A stretch of DNA of 20,381 bases from positions 1 to 20,381 of the IMG/VR virus record IMGVR_UViG_3300032132_000770; one strand, given 5' to 3'. Each line of letters begins with the position of its first letter. Position 1 is the stretch's first letter. This DNA is from a virus. The notes beneath the pieces are model-generated. The model searched no databases. It worked only from the letters and a program-made list of their open reading frames with translations, and had not been told where the DNA came from. Positions 1 to 8,007 of this stretch are shown here, piece by piece. Both the position numbers and the translations under genes were made by a program.

Positions 1-2712
1 TCAGGAACGTGGTCCAAAGAACTTGCTGCGTTTAGGGTCGCCGGGCAGTGGAAGCGGGTAGCCGATGATCGAGAACTGATCAAACGCCCAGAAGACGACC
101 GACTCGATATCTTCACGATGCGCCAGGCGACGCTCCCAGGGCCATGGTTCGCGCGTTGAGAGAACGCCGATCAGATGCGCCGAGTCTTCGCGAGTAAATC
201 CGAGGCCCAACGGAAAGCGTATCGATTCCAGCGCCTTGTTGAGATTGCCGGAGCCGGTGTAGGTGAAGTTCTCCGTCTTGAGCGTGTTCAGGTTGGCGGG
301 CGTCCAATCGGTCGTTGGATAGTTGACGACGCGAGTCAGCGTGAAATCGTTGACGTCGTGTGGGTAGAGTACTTCGAACTTCGTCGCCGCGTAGGTTGCC
401 TTGACGAAGTTGCGGATCCGCTGGGTAAAGGCGCCGATCAGGCCCGGAAGGAAAGCGGCCTCTTCGGGGAAGCCGGCGAGCGAATCGTCGTTGCTCGTGA
501 AGACCTGCATCGCTCGGCTGTAGGTCGCCTGGAACGTTGAGGTCGTGTAGTCGTCGTAGAACGTCATGCCCGAGGCGGCGGGAAAGTACCACCACTGCAC
601 TTCGCCGAACTGGAGCGACGGGGCGACTCCGGCCTCGACTTGCATCTGCGCCAGCTCGAGATACGCTTGCTCCCAGAATGCCGCGCTGGTCGGAGAGAAG
701 TTCGTCTGTAGCGCCGGCGTGTTGAGCTCCACCGGATCAAGGTTAGGATAGCGTTGAGCGATGCCGGCGCCGAGGGAGCGATCGCCGTGGGAAAGCTCCG
801 TGCTCAGCGCCGCCGTCGATTCGACACCGAAGCCGTCGAGAGCCGCGAAGTAGGCGCGATGCCAATCGCGGGCGGCGCGGTTGAGACGGGGCAGCGCACT
901 TAGGTCGGTGATCCACTCGCCGTCGGCGCCGCCGCTGAGGCTCGATCCGGAGGCGACGGCTTGAAAGGCGCCGGAAGTCGGCGAGGCGCTCAAAGTCGTC
1001 GAGTTGCCCGCGGCGCCCAGCGCCCGAGAAAAGATCGTCAACACCGCGCCGGCGGCGGAGGCGCGAACTCCCGTCGAGCCGTTGTTAATCAAATACTCGA
1101 AATTCTTGGCGATGCTCTCGTTTGTGTCCGTGCTTAACGTCGCGCGACTGAAGACAGTCGAATCGAGGATGACTTGCACCGTCTGACTGAAGACGGGAGT
1201 GCCTTGAAACGTTACCGTGGCTTGGGCGTAGAGCGCGGTCGGATTCGTGAGCTCATAGAAGAGAATCGCGCCGACGTAGTGATTCGCTCGGCCCTTGAAG
1301 CCGAGCATGTTCATGTTCCAGGCGACTCGCTCAGGAGCCAGCGCCAGGGAGTGATCGGTATCCCAGTCGGTCGCCAACGTCTCGTTGAGGACGGCCGGCT
1401 GCTCTTCGACGGCGGAGGCCGCCACGGCGGCCTCCGCGTAGTCGAAATAGAACGAGTTATCGGGAGACAAGGGATTGGCGCCGACAAGGCTTGCTTCCAC
1501 GCTGTGGGGGCCGGCGGTGAACGATCCCAAGTCGAGCCGCACGAGCGCGTCCTCGCCGGGCAGGAAGAGATCGAACTGTTGCGCCGTTCCGCCGTCGACC
1601 GATACCGAGATGATTCCGGATTCGAAGGTCAGTCGCGCGCCAAGATAGAGTTGGTGCGTCTGTGGATGGTCGTAAGAGATAGCTGCTTCCGAGCCGACCG
1701 TGTTGGTCTTCTGAATCGTACTTCCAGAGAAGTTGCCCCAGGCTTTCTGCCACGTACCGCTGTAGCTCGCGGCCGAGGAGTCGTCCTCGAAGCGTCGGCT
1801 GAGAGGACCCGCCACGGAGTACGCGCGGCCGGTTCCCGTGACTACCCAATCCGAAACCACTACGTCGAACTCGCTGCGTTGATAGGCGGACTCCTGCAAC
1901 GCCGCGGCGTACGTCCAGCGCATCTTCCGAACAGCCTGCATCGGAACCTCGGTGCCCAACTCATCAAGGACGTTCGAGAAGTCCAGGTCAACCTGCCACT
2001 GCGTCGGAGACTGCCCGCCGCTCATCGTCTGGGCGTCAGGAGACCACACTTCCGTCTGCGCCGCGGTGACGGTTCCGACGATGCCGAGCCGGTTCCCTTC
2101 CTCGCCGGCCGTCAGATTCGTGAGCGTGATGTCGGAACTCGTAGCCGAGGCCGAGACCGTCGTCGAAAACGCGTTGACGTTGGTTGCCAAATCCGCGAGG
2201 ACGCTCGTGAAGGTATCCGCGCCTGAGACGGTGTGGAAGTAGTGTTCGTCGAGCCAAGAGAGCTCGACGACGTCCCCGCCGGTGAGCGTGCCGCTCAAGC
2301 CGAAGGTCGCGCTTGCGGCGACGTAGGAGCCCTGGACGACGATTGCGTTGTCGAGGAGCGGGATCTTGTAGATCTGCTCGACGCCCGAGGCATTCGCGGC
2401 CCAAACGCGCAACGTCGGCCAATCGACCGTGGGAAAGAGCCCTGAATCGATGGGGATGCAGTTCGTCCGCGTTTCTCGGTAGGAGAGCGTTAGGCCGCTG
2501 AGATCACCGTCCGGCAGCGGCCGCAATAGCGGATGCGCGTAGACGTTGTCGCGGTTCCATTCAATGACTGCCCAATCGAACTGTTGCCGCCACGTTCCTG
2601 AAACGGTAAAACCCGAAGACGACGCAACGCTCAGCGCCGCGATTGCCGTTGGACGAAAGAAGAAGCATTGCAGGTCGCGGTCCGGCCGCAGTTTCTTCAG
2701 CGTCTCAGACAC
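1..2712 (-). CDS. Tail-tip protein with duplicated beta domain and TIM-barrel-like C-terminus
   Basis: A 903-aa protein, GTG start (GGTGA six bases upstream), 8-bp overlap with the hub stop. Residues about 136-236 and 496-598 are two copies of a small phage-tail domain (a GDVVEL or FSQTVQV strand, a TFTSVLADLATNVNAF or SIAKNFEYLIN helix, an ITLTN or LTIFS strand, EEGN or AAGN, and a final SGG). A jelly-roll-like segment lies near 310-430. From about 605 to 903 the pattern of helix and strand (AARDWHRAYFAALDGFGVES, ELSHGD, QMQVEAGVAPSLQFGEVQWW, KFEVLYPHDVND, VVFWAFDQFSIIGYPLP) suggests a TIM barrel of glycosidase or GTA type; E639 and E704 are candidate acids. The stop is at base 1. Function as a glycan-degrading tip enzyme is an inference. 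Confidence 0.7.
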   Translation of the reverse strand: MSETLKKLRPDRDLQCFFFRPTAIAALSVASSSGFTVSGTWRQQFDWAVIEWNRDNVYAHPLLRPLPDGDLSGLTLSYRETRTNCIPIDSGLFPTVDWPTLRVWAANASGVEQIYKIPLLDNAIVVQGSYVAASATFGLSGTLTGGDVVELSWLDEHYFHTVSGADTFTSVLADLATNVNAFSTTVSASATSSDITLTNLTAGEEGNRLGIVGTVTAAQTEVWSPDAQTMSGGQSPTQWQVDLDFSNVLDELGTEVPMQAVRKMRWTYAAALQESAYQRSEFDVVVSDWVVTGTGRAYSVAGPLSRRFEDDSSAASYSGTWQKAWGNFSGSTIQKTNTVGSEAAISYDHPQTHQLYLGARLTFESGIISVSVDGGTAQQFDLFLPGEDALVRLDLGSFTAGPHSVEASLVGANPLSPDNSFYFDYAEAAVAASAVEEQPAVLNETLATDWDTDHSLALAPERVAWNMNMLGFKGRANHYVGAILFYELTNPTALYAQATVTFQGTPVFSQTVQVILDSTVFSRATLSTDTNESIAKNFEYLINNGSTGVRASAAGAVLTIFSRALGAAGNSTTLSASPTSGAFQAVASGSSLSGGADGEWITDLSALPRLNRAARDWHRAYFAALDGFGVESTAALSTELSHGDRSLGAGIAQRYPNLDPVELNTPALQTNFSPTSAAFWEQAYLELAQMQVEAGVAPSLQFGEVQWWYFPAASGMTFYDDYTTSTFQATYSRAMQVFTSNDDSLAGFPEEAAFLPGLIGAFTQRIRNFVKATYAATKFEVLYPHDVNDFTLTRVVNYPTTDWTPANLNTLKTENFTYTGSGNLNKALESIRFPLGLGFTREDSAHLIGVLSTREPWPWERRLAHREDIESVVFWAFDQFSIIGYPLPLPGDPKRSKFFGPRS

Positions 2713-5700
2713 GAATCGTCACCGTCACGTCGCTCCCGGCGAAGGTGGAACCGACCGCAAGAATGTCGAGCGTGAGCCCGCCGCCCGCGGTCAAGGTAGG
2801 CAACTCGGCGCCGTTGACCGCCGCGCTGGTCGTAGAGCCTGCAGCGACGGATAGCGTGGCAATGGGCGATCCGTCGAGATTGACGCGCAACTGCAAGTCG
2901 GCTCCAGTCGGCGCTTGCTTAACGCGAGCGAAGATGTCTCGAATCGAGACAGTACTTTGTACCGACAGCACTGGTGTTGCATTGTTGAGCACGGCCATCA
3001 AGCCTTCGATCTGAAAGTTGAATTGGCCGCCGCGCAGCGTACGCAATCCATTGTCGGCAAGCTCCGAGAAGTTGGCGACTGCCGTCGGGCTTTCGCCGAA
3101 CGAGTTGACGACCTTCAGCTCGGCGCAGGCGACTCGCACGTCAGGCAGCCAAACCGATCGCCGCCAGGAGCCGCTCAAGGAGGTCCCAAAGAAGCCTCGC
3201 TCAAACGACGCGGTCACGATTCGCGATAGCGGCAGGTAGACCTGTGTTGCGTCAGCGTGCGCCGCCGCGATGCTGTCGCATACTCCGCGGTCGATGGCGT
3301 ACTGCGTACCCACGCCTTGCACCTCGGTAACGCGAAGGATTTCCGCCTCGATCTGAATCAGGTCGCCGATCGCCGCTCCGCCGTCCTGGTTGAGGGTCAG
3401 CGTGGTCTGGCTTGAGTCGATCGCACCTGAGAGCGATGTCGTGGTTTGACCTGCGAGCTCGTCGCGATAGTAGATCTGGAACGTCGCATCCGAGATAGTC
3501 TGCGTGTTCTCGAGCGTGAGGAAACCGATCGCACCAATCTCAACGTTCCCGTCGCCCAGCGCGCTGAATCCGAAGATCGGCTCGGGGGGGACATCGATGT
3601 CGGCGACGCCGAGGGAGCCCCCGCCGATCCGCCAGCGCGTGACGATCGCCAGCCCCTCGAGCGATTCCACGTTGCGCGCGTTGGCGGCCCTGCCTGTGAT
3701 CTGGATCACACGGTTGCCGAGGTTCGGAACTTGGAAGTGCGCCGGGCTCGATTGAGCCCGGCTGCCAAAGTGCCAGGCGCTCTCGCTGACAGCGAAGATT
3801 GTGCTCTGATCCGGCTCGGTCGTCCACTTGGGCTCGACCGTCAACGTGGTTGCGTCGTTCGCGATGATCTCGCGCTCCTGTCCCGCACCCTTGCCGCGGA
3901 GCAACCGAACACGGCTGCCGACGAGCTCGTCGAGGTTCAACTGAAGGATGCTGCTGCCGATCGTAGTCTGGCTGAATACGGACGCGAACTGCTCGTCGGT
4001 CTGCTCAATCCGCCAATAGAAATTCGCGTGGTCGTACTGAGGGTCCGGGGCTCCTTGAAGCTCTTCCGCCAGTCCGTTGTCGGTGAACGACGTGGCGAGC
4101 GGCTGCGTCTCCGCGATGCGGTGCAACTGCGAAGGCAGGGATCCGCGATAAACGTTGAAGCTCGCTGTGCCGGAGGTAAAGCTCAGCCCCCCCAGGACGA
4201 CCTGATTTGTCGACGTGCCTCCCGGAACAACCGCGCGAACGTTGAACGACGGGCGACCTTCCTTGGCTTCCGCGTCGACGCCCGTCAGCGAGTAGTAGAG
4301 CGTCTGGTCGCCGTCAATCGTGCCGCCGCTGGTTTGAATGGCGGGGGTGAGATCGACAATCGGGGTTCCCGCCAAGAAAGACTGCCCCGACTCGGGAGGA
4401 CGGAACCCAACCTGGACCTCGGTGAGCAGCGTTCCGTCGTCGCCTGCAAGGGTCTGCTCGCTGATGCTGAACTGCGCATCGCCGAACTCGTCGACCTCAT
4501 CGCCCGAGATCGAATCGGGCAGTCTCGTCTCGCTGCCGGGCAACCTCTGCGTGGCGGGAACCAACGTGAGTTGGCCGTTCGTGTCGTCGTACCAGGCGTC
4601 GTCGTGGATCTGCGCCGTGATGCGAACCGAGCGGTAGTTGCCTGAGGGCTCGATCTTCAGAATGCGGAACGGCTGGTTCAGCAACCCCTCCTTGGCGTAG
4701 GTCACTGTGACGATGTCGCCAACCCGTTGCCCCAGTCCTTTGACCGTCGTCTCAAGTTCAACGAAGCGATTCCCCTTGATCGACTTGTCCAAGTAGAACT
4801 TCAGGATCCGCGCGGTTTGATCGAATGTAGGCAAGCCGTCCACGACCAGACGTCCACTGATCTCCTGGCCGGTTCGCGCAATGTCGTCGGCGTCTTCGAG
4901 GTCCAGGCTATCCTGCTGGTATTCGTTGAAGCGATCGGCGAACTCCACCGAGAATCGATTGGGCGTGTCGGCAATCGAACGTGACCACAAGCGGATCGCA
5001 GGAGATGCGTCCTCCCGACGTAGGATGCCGGATGCGACTCCCGGCAGCGAGGCGTCCGCATAGACGTAGGCTGGCCAGCCGCCGTTCTGCATCGTCGTCG
5101 CATTCGAGCCCTCGATCATGTCCGGCTGCTGCAGCGAAATCGAATTCTCAACGAAGACGCTCAGCATCCCGTCTTCGCGATAAGTCAGCTGCAGTCGCGC
5201 GTTGTTGCGAATCGATCGAATCAGATCGGCCGCCGTGCGCCGGGAGCGAACGACCAAGTTGCACTGGAAGCGCGGGGCCGAGATCGGGTTGCCTTGGTTG
5301 TCGATTGCCGCAATAGTCTGATCGCAGAACGCGGCGGCGTCGGCGAAGGAAATCAGATCGATCTCGCTCTTCTTCCAGCCGCCGTGTCTCAGAACGTCGA
5401 GCAGAATCCAAACCGGGTTCTCGGTGAACGCGGATCCCAACGAAGCGCCCGCTCCGTCGAACGACTCGAGCTGCAGCCCCTCGGCGAGCAGTTTTACGTT
5501 CGGCAATGCACCGCCGTCGCTGATCTGGTTGGGAACGACAATCGAGAGGCAAGCCATGCTTCCATAGGGGTCACCCAACGGTGACCCGCTCGCGTCAGTG
5601 AAGTTCAGGTTGAATCCCCCGACGCGGCCTCCAGCGGCGAAAAGATTCCACCAGCCGCTACGGGTCATGTCTTGACCGGAGACACCCGCGGGGATCTCCA

Positions 5701-6640
5701 CATCATTCACGAGAACCTTCAAGATGCGGTTGATCTTCCCCGACGCAACCAGCACCTCCATCCGCGTCAGGTTGCCGTCGTTACGCGAAAATACGACCGG
5801 CGGCTCGATCCAAACCGTTCCGTAGAGCAGCGGAACAAAGTCGTTGTAGCGCGCTTCGTTCACTGCCGGAGCTGAGACCTGGCGGTTTTTCTCGCCGTGG
5901 CTTCGTACCAAAATCGACGCCGGCACGAACTCGATGCCGCCGAAGCGACGGGTCGTCGTCAGCGTCGAATCCTGATCGAACATTCCCCGCTCGACGCAAT
6001 CCGCGCGAGTGAACGAGCAGCCCGTAAAGGGAACCGCGCCCACGTCAAGATTGCCGACGCCGCCAACCTCCCCCGCCGAGTAGCCGCAGCGGTGGAAGCG
6101 CGAATAGATCCCCTCCGAACCGCCGCCGACCGCCTCCTGTCGCTCCTCCTCCGTCGATGGGAATGCCCACGGACAGCGGCGCTCGATGCGCACGGTGGGC
6201 AACAGCACGCGCTGCATGTTCATGCGGTTGACCGCCGTCAGACGGAAGGCCTGTTCGGAGATCTCGTCCGGCGGATTGAGAATGCCCTGAAACACGACAG
6301 ACGTCTCGGACGCCGGCACGTCGGCAATCAGATCATAGAAAAGAAACGTGGCGGTGACGCGAGCGCCCTTGAAGCCGACGGCGGATTCAATCTGCGAGAA
6401 GCGAGAATCGGCGTTTGCCAGCGTCACCGAGATTCGTGGGACCGCGTCAATGCCGCTCTCGGCAGCCGCTTGCACCTCAAATGCGTTGTGGCGCAAGATC
6501 CTTGCCTCGTAAGTCTCCGAGTCGACGACCGCGGCGTGGGTGGACAGTCGCTCGGTAGAGCCGTCAGCCAGTTCGAGATCGAAAAGCAGCAGCGGAGTCT
6601 GCGCAACGGCTTGTTCTTTTAGATTTGCGATGGTGTCCAT
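2705..6640 (-). CDS. Tail-tip hub protein, gpL-gpJ-like fusion with four-Cys motif
   Basis: A 1311-aa protein at the centre of the tail tip. Residues 1-260 look like lambda gpL/DUF2163: a beta domain, then Cys at 156 (CPW), 185 (HRCGY), 208 (FTGCSF) and 215 (RADC), followed by RRFGGIEF. In lambda gpL and R. capsulatus GTA gp13 this pattern holds an iron-sulfur cluster. From about 265 on (DFVPLLYGTVWIEPPVV, NPVWILLDVLRHGGW near 409-422, RFSVEFADRFNEYQQDSLDLED near 562-582, FRILKIEPSGNYR) it is gpJ-like (phage-tail_3 type), followed by Ig/FN3-like repeats and a Gly/Ser/Thr-rich beta end. The ATG has only weak upstream purines, suggesting coupling to the previous gene. Its TGA overlaps the next GTG. 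Confidence 0.8.
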   Translation of the reverse strand: MDTIANLKEQAVAQTPLLLFDLELADGSTERLSTHAAVVDSETYEARILRHNAFEVQAAAESGIDAVPRISVTLANADSRFSQIESAVGFKGARVTATFLFYDLIADVPASETSVVFQGILNPPDEISEQAFRLTAVNRMNMQRVLLPTVRIERRCPWAFPSTEEERQEAVGGGSEGIYSRFHRCGYSAGEVGGVGNLDVGAVPFTGCSFTRADCVERGMFDQDSTLTTTRRFGGIEFVPASILVRSHGEKNRQVSAPAVNEARYNDFVPLLYGTVWIEPPVVFSRNDGNLTRMEVLVASGKINRILKVLVNDVEIPAGVSGQDMTRSGWWNLFAAGGRVGGFNLNFTDASGSPLGDPYGSMACLSIVVPNQISDGGALPNVKLLAEGLQLESFDGAGASLGSAFTENPVWILLDVLRHGGWKKSEIDLISFADAAAFCDQTIAAIDNQGNPISAPRFQCNLVVRSRRTAADLIRSIRNNARLQLTYREDGMLSVFVENSISLQQPDMIEGSNATTMQNGGWPAYVYADASLPGVASGILRREDASPAIRLWSRSIADTPNRFSVEFADRFNEYQQDSLDLEDADDIARTGQEISGRLVVDGLPTFDQTARILKFYLDKSIKGNRFVELETTVKGLGQRVGDIVTVTYAKEGLLNQPFRILKIEPSGNYRSVRITAQIHDDAWYDDTNGQLTLVPATQRLPGSETRLPDSISGDEVDEFGDAQFSISEQTLAGDDGTLLTEVQVGFRPPESGQSFLAGTPIVDLTPAIQTSGGTIDGDQTLYYSLTGVDAEAKEGRPSFNVRAVVPGGTSTNQVVLGGLSFTSGTASFNVYRGSLPSQLHRIAETQPLATSFTDNGLAEELQGAPDPQYDHANFYWRIEQTDEQFASVFSQTTIGSSILQLNLDELVGSRVRLLRGKGAGQEREIIANDATTLTVEPKWTTEPDQSTIFAVSESAWHFGSRAQSSPAHFQVPNLGNRVIQITGRAANARNVESLEGLAIVTRWRIGGGSLGVADIDVPPEPIFGFSALGDGNVEIGAIGFLTLENTQTISDATFQIYYRDELAGQTTTSLSGAIDSSQTTLTLNQDGGAAIGDLIQIEAEILRVTEVQGVGTQYAIDRGVCDSIAAAHADATQVYLPLSRIVTASFERGFFGTSLSGSWRRSVWLPDVRVACAELKVVNSFGESPTAVANFSELADNGLRTLRGGQFNFQIEGLMAVLNNATPVLSVQSTVSIRDIFARVKQAPTGADLQLRVNLDGSPIATLSVAAGSTTSAAVNGAELPTLTAGGGLTLDILAVGSTFAGSDVTVTIRV

Positions 6641-7410
6641 ACAATTCGCACCGTTGCCGAATGCCGCCCAGGGCCGGTCGCGACGTCGGCAAGCGAGTCC
6701 TGGTCGAAACGAGCTCCCTCATAAGCGCCCGAGCCGGAGCCGTTCTTCTTGTAGGCCGAAGCCTCGGGTTGGGCCTCGAGTTGAGGTCCGTAGACATGGA
6801 GCGTTCCATTCGGAGCAACGATCGCGAGCTCGACTTGCGCTGCCGCCGAAGGTACGTCGAACGCCAGCGTGTATCGGAGCCACACGTTGTCGGACGCGAA
6901 CGGCTCCTCGACCGAGAGAGCTGCGCCGTCGCTAACGCGCAAAGCCGCTCCGGAGGCGCTCGTTCTTGCCCAGATACTTCCCGCGTATGCGTAGGAAGCG
7001 GGAGCCTTGAGGAGCTGCGAGACGGTAAGGCCTCCGGTCGAGGCCGTTACTGTTGTAGCCGCGTTTCCGCCGACTGGGTCCGGCTGACCATCGGTCACTC
7101 CAATCCCCGTGTCCTTCTGCCAACTAGCGGCGCTCAGACCTTCGCTAAACGACAACAGGTTCGCGCCGGGATCGAGGAAAGTGAAACCTCGCAGCCTGCC
7201 TTCGCTCTGCTCGAATAGTGTCTTGACCTGGCTCCATTCCGTGTCGCTGAGCTCCCGGAGCGGAATCTCCCAGCGTCTCTCCTCGAAATCGACATCGGTA
7301 AACGCGACACTTGAGCCGCCGTCCATTTCGTTTTCAAGAGTCCGAAAACGCGCCGTACGCCGGAACGGAAACTGAGCGACGGCCCCGCTGCTGAGTTGAG
7401 GGAACGTCAT
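6619..7410 (-). CDS. Distal-tail-like protein with inserted carbohydrate-binding-like domain
   Basis: A 263-aa paralogue of the preceding gene: FPQLSSGAVAQFPFRRTARFRT, RRWEIPLRELSDTEW and LFEQSEGRLRGFTFLDPG at the N-terminus, and ARFDQDSLADVATGPGRHSATVRIVWT at the C-terminus. Between them (residues about 84-225) sits a separate beta domain: NLLSFSEGLSAASWQKDTGI, SYAYAGSIWARTSA, VWLRYTLAFDVPSA, LHVYGPQLEAQPEAS, the pattern of CBM4/9-like jelly rolls common in phage tips. Sugar binding at the tail tip is inferred. GTG at 7413 is an alternative start one codon upstream. The gene overlaps the hub start by 22 bp. Confidence 0.7.
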   Translation of the reverse strand: MTFPQLSSGAVAQFPFRRTARFRTLENEMDGGSSVAFTDVDFEERRWEIPLRELSDTEWSQVKTLFEQSEGRLRGFTFLDPGANLLSFSEGLSAASWQKDTGIGVTDGQPDPVGGNAATTVTASTGGLTVSQLLKAPASYAYAGSIWARTSASGAALRVSDGAALSVEEPFASDNVWLRYTLAFDVPSAAAQVELAIVAPNGTLHVYGPQLEAQPEASAYKKNGSGSGAYEGARFDQDSLADVATGPGRHSATVRIVWTPSQI

Positions 7411-7766
7411 CACCGCGACTCCACGATCGCGACGCTCGTGGCGTTAGAAAACTCGCCACGAGTCACTGCCGTCAAGGCGTCGTCTTCGAATCGACAGTTC
7501 ACGACAAGCGAGCCCGTCCAGGGATCCTCGAAGTCAAACAGCCCCGAACCGCGCTGCACGTCCTCGAAGAACGCAAACAGCGTCGCCGTCTCCGTGTCGT
7601 CCAACAGAGAGAAATCAATGACCCAGCGTCGCCGCTGCGTCGAGCGTTCCCGGTAGAGCTGCTCCGAAGAGTCGATGAATCGAAACACGGACGTGCGATA
7701 CTCCAGCGCTCGAACCGAAGGGTGCTGAGCAACCACGCCGGTCTTTAGCTTGGGGAACTCTGCCAC
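7410..7766 (-). CDS. Distal-tail-like protein, short paralogue
   Basis: This 118-aa protein, started at GTG 7766 with GGAGG six bases upstream and directly after the previous TAG, has the FPKLKTGVVAQHPSVRALEYRTSVFRF opening, an RRRWVIDFSLLDDTE core, and FFEDVQRGSGLFDFEDPWTG, the signature of distal-tail proteins that join tube to hub (compare DUF2460 and GTA gp12). Its end (CRFEDDALTAVTRGEF...SVAIVES) matches the end of the next gene. A longer N-terminus with Arg-rich residues is less likely. It overlaps the next ATG by one base (TGATG). The family call is by eye and pattern. Confidence 0.65.
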   Translation of the reverse strand: MAEFPKLKTGVVAQHPSVRALEYRTSVFRFIDSSEQLYRERSTQRRRWVIDFSLLDDTETATLFAFFEDVQRGSGLFDFEDPWTGSLVVNCRFEDDALTAVTRGEFSNATSVAIVESR

Positions 7767-7767
7767 T

Positions 7768-8007
7768 CTAGCCCTCCTCGGCCGAGACTTCCACAATCAG
7801 ACCGCGGCGCTCGGCATAGGCTAAGATCCAGTGAGCCTCGGCTTCGGTAAACGGATGCGCCATCACCGGCCGACCGTCGGGCAGCGTGGCGCAGATCCCG
7901 AGCTTCACCGGCCCAGCGCCGCCCTCGATCGCAGGAGTCACCACAAGATCCGCGATCACATCCTCCGCTGCTTCCGCGTCGGGAAAGATAACGCGGGCCG
8001 TGTTCAT
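7768..8007 (-). CDS. Small unrecognised protein coupled to the beta-helix gene
   Basis: This 79-aa acidic protein starts at ATG 8007, overlapping the previous TGA as ATGA. The longer upstream reading is Arg-rich shadow. The sequence (NTARVIFPDAEAAEDVIADLVV, GPVKLGICATLPDGRPVMAHPF, TEAEAHWILAYAERRGLIVEV) suggests a small alpha/beta fold with no metal or catalytic motif. GGAGGG near its stop serves the next GTG start. It may be a folding helper or tail-tip component; this is only an inference. Confidence 0.55.
   Translation of the reverse strand: MNTARVIFPDAEAAEDVIADLVVTPAIEGGAGPVKLGICATLPDGRPVMAHPFTEAEAHWILAYAERRGLIVEVSAEEG

Noticed and set aside
1174-2226. Plus-strand frame of 350 codons antisense to the 903-aa gene
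   Set aside because: Same shadow composition and no motif; all credible genes run on the minus strand.
3446-4645. Long plus-strand frame of 399 codons inside the hub gene
   Set aside because: It is antisense to a strongly recognised hub protein, is Arg/Asp/Val-rich as expected for the complement of GC-rich coding DNA, and has no ribosome-binding site or recognisable motif.
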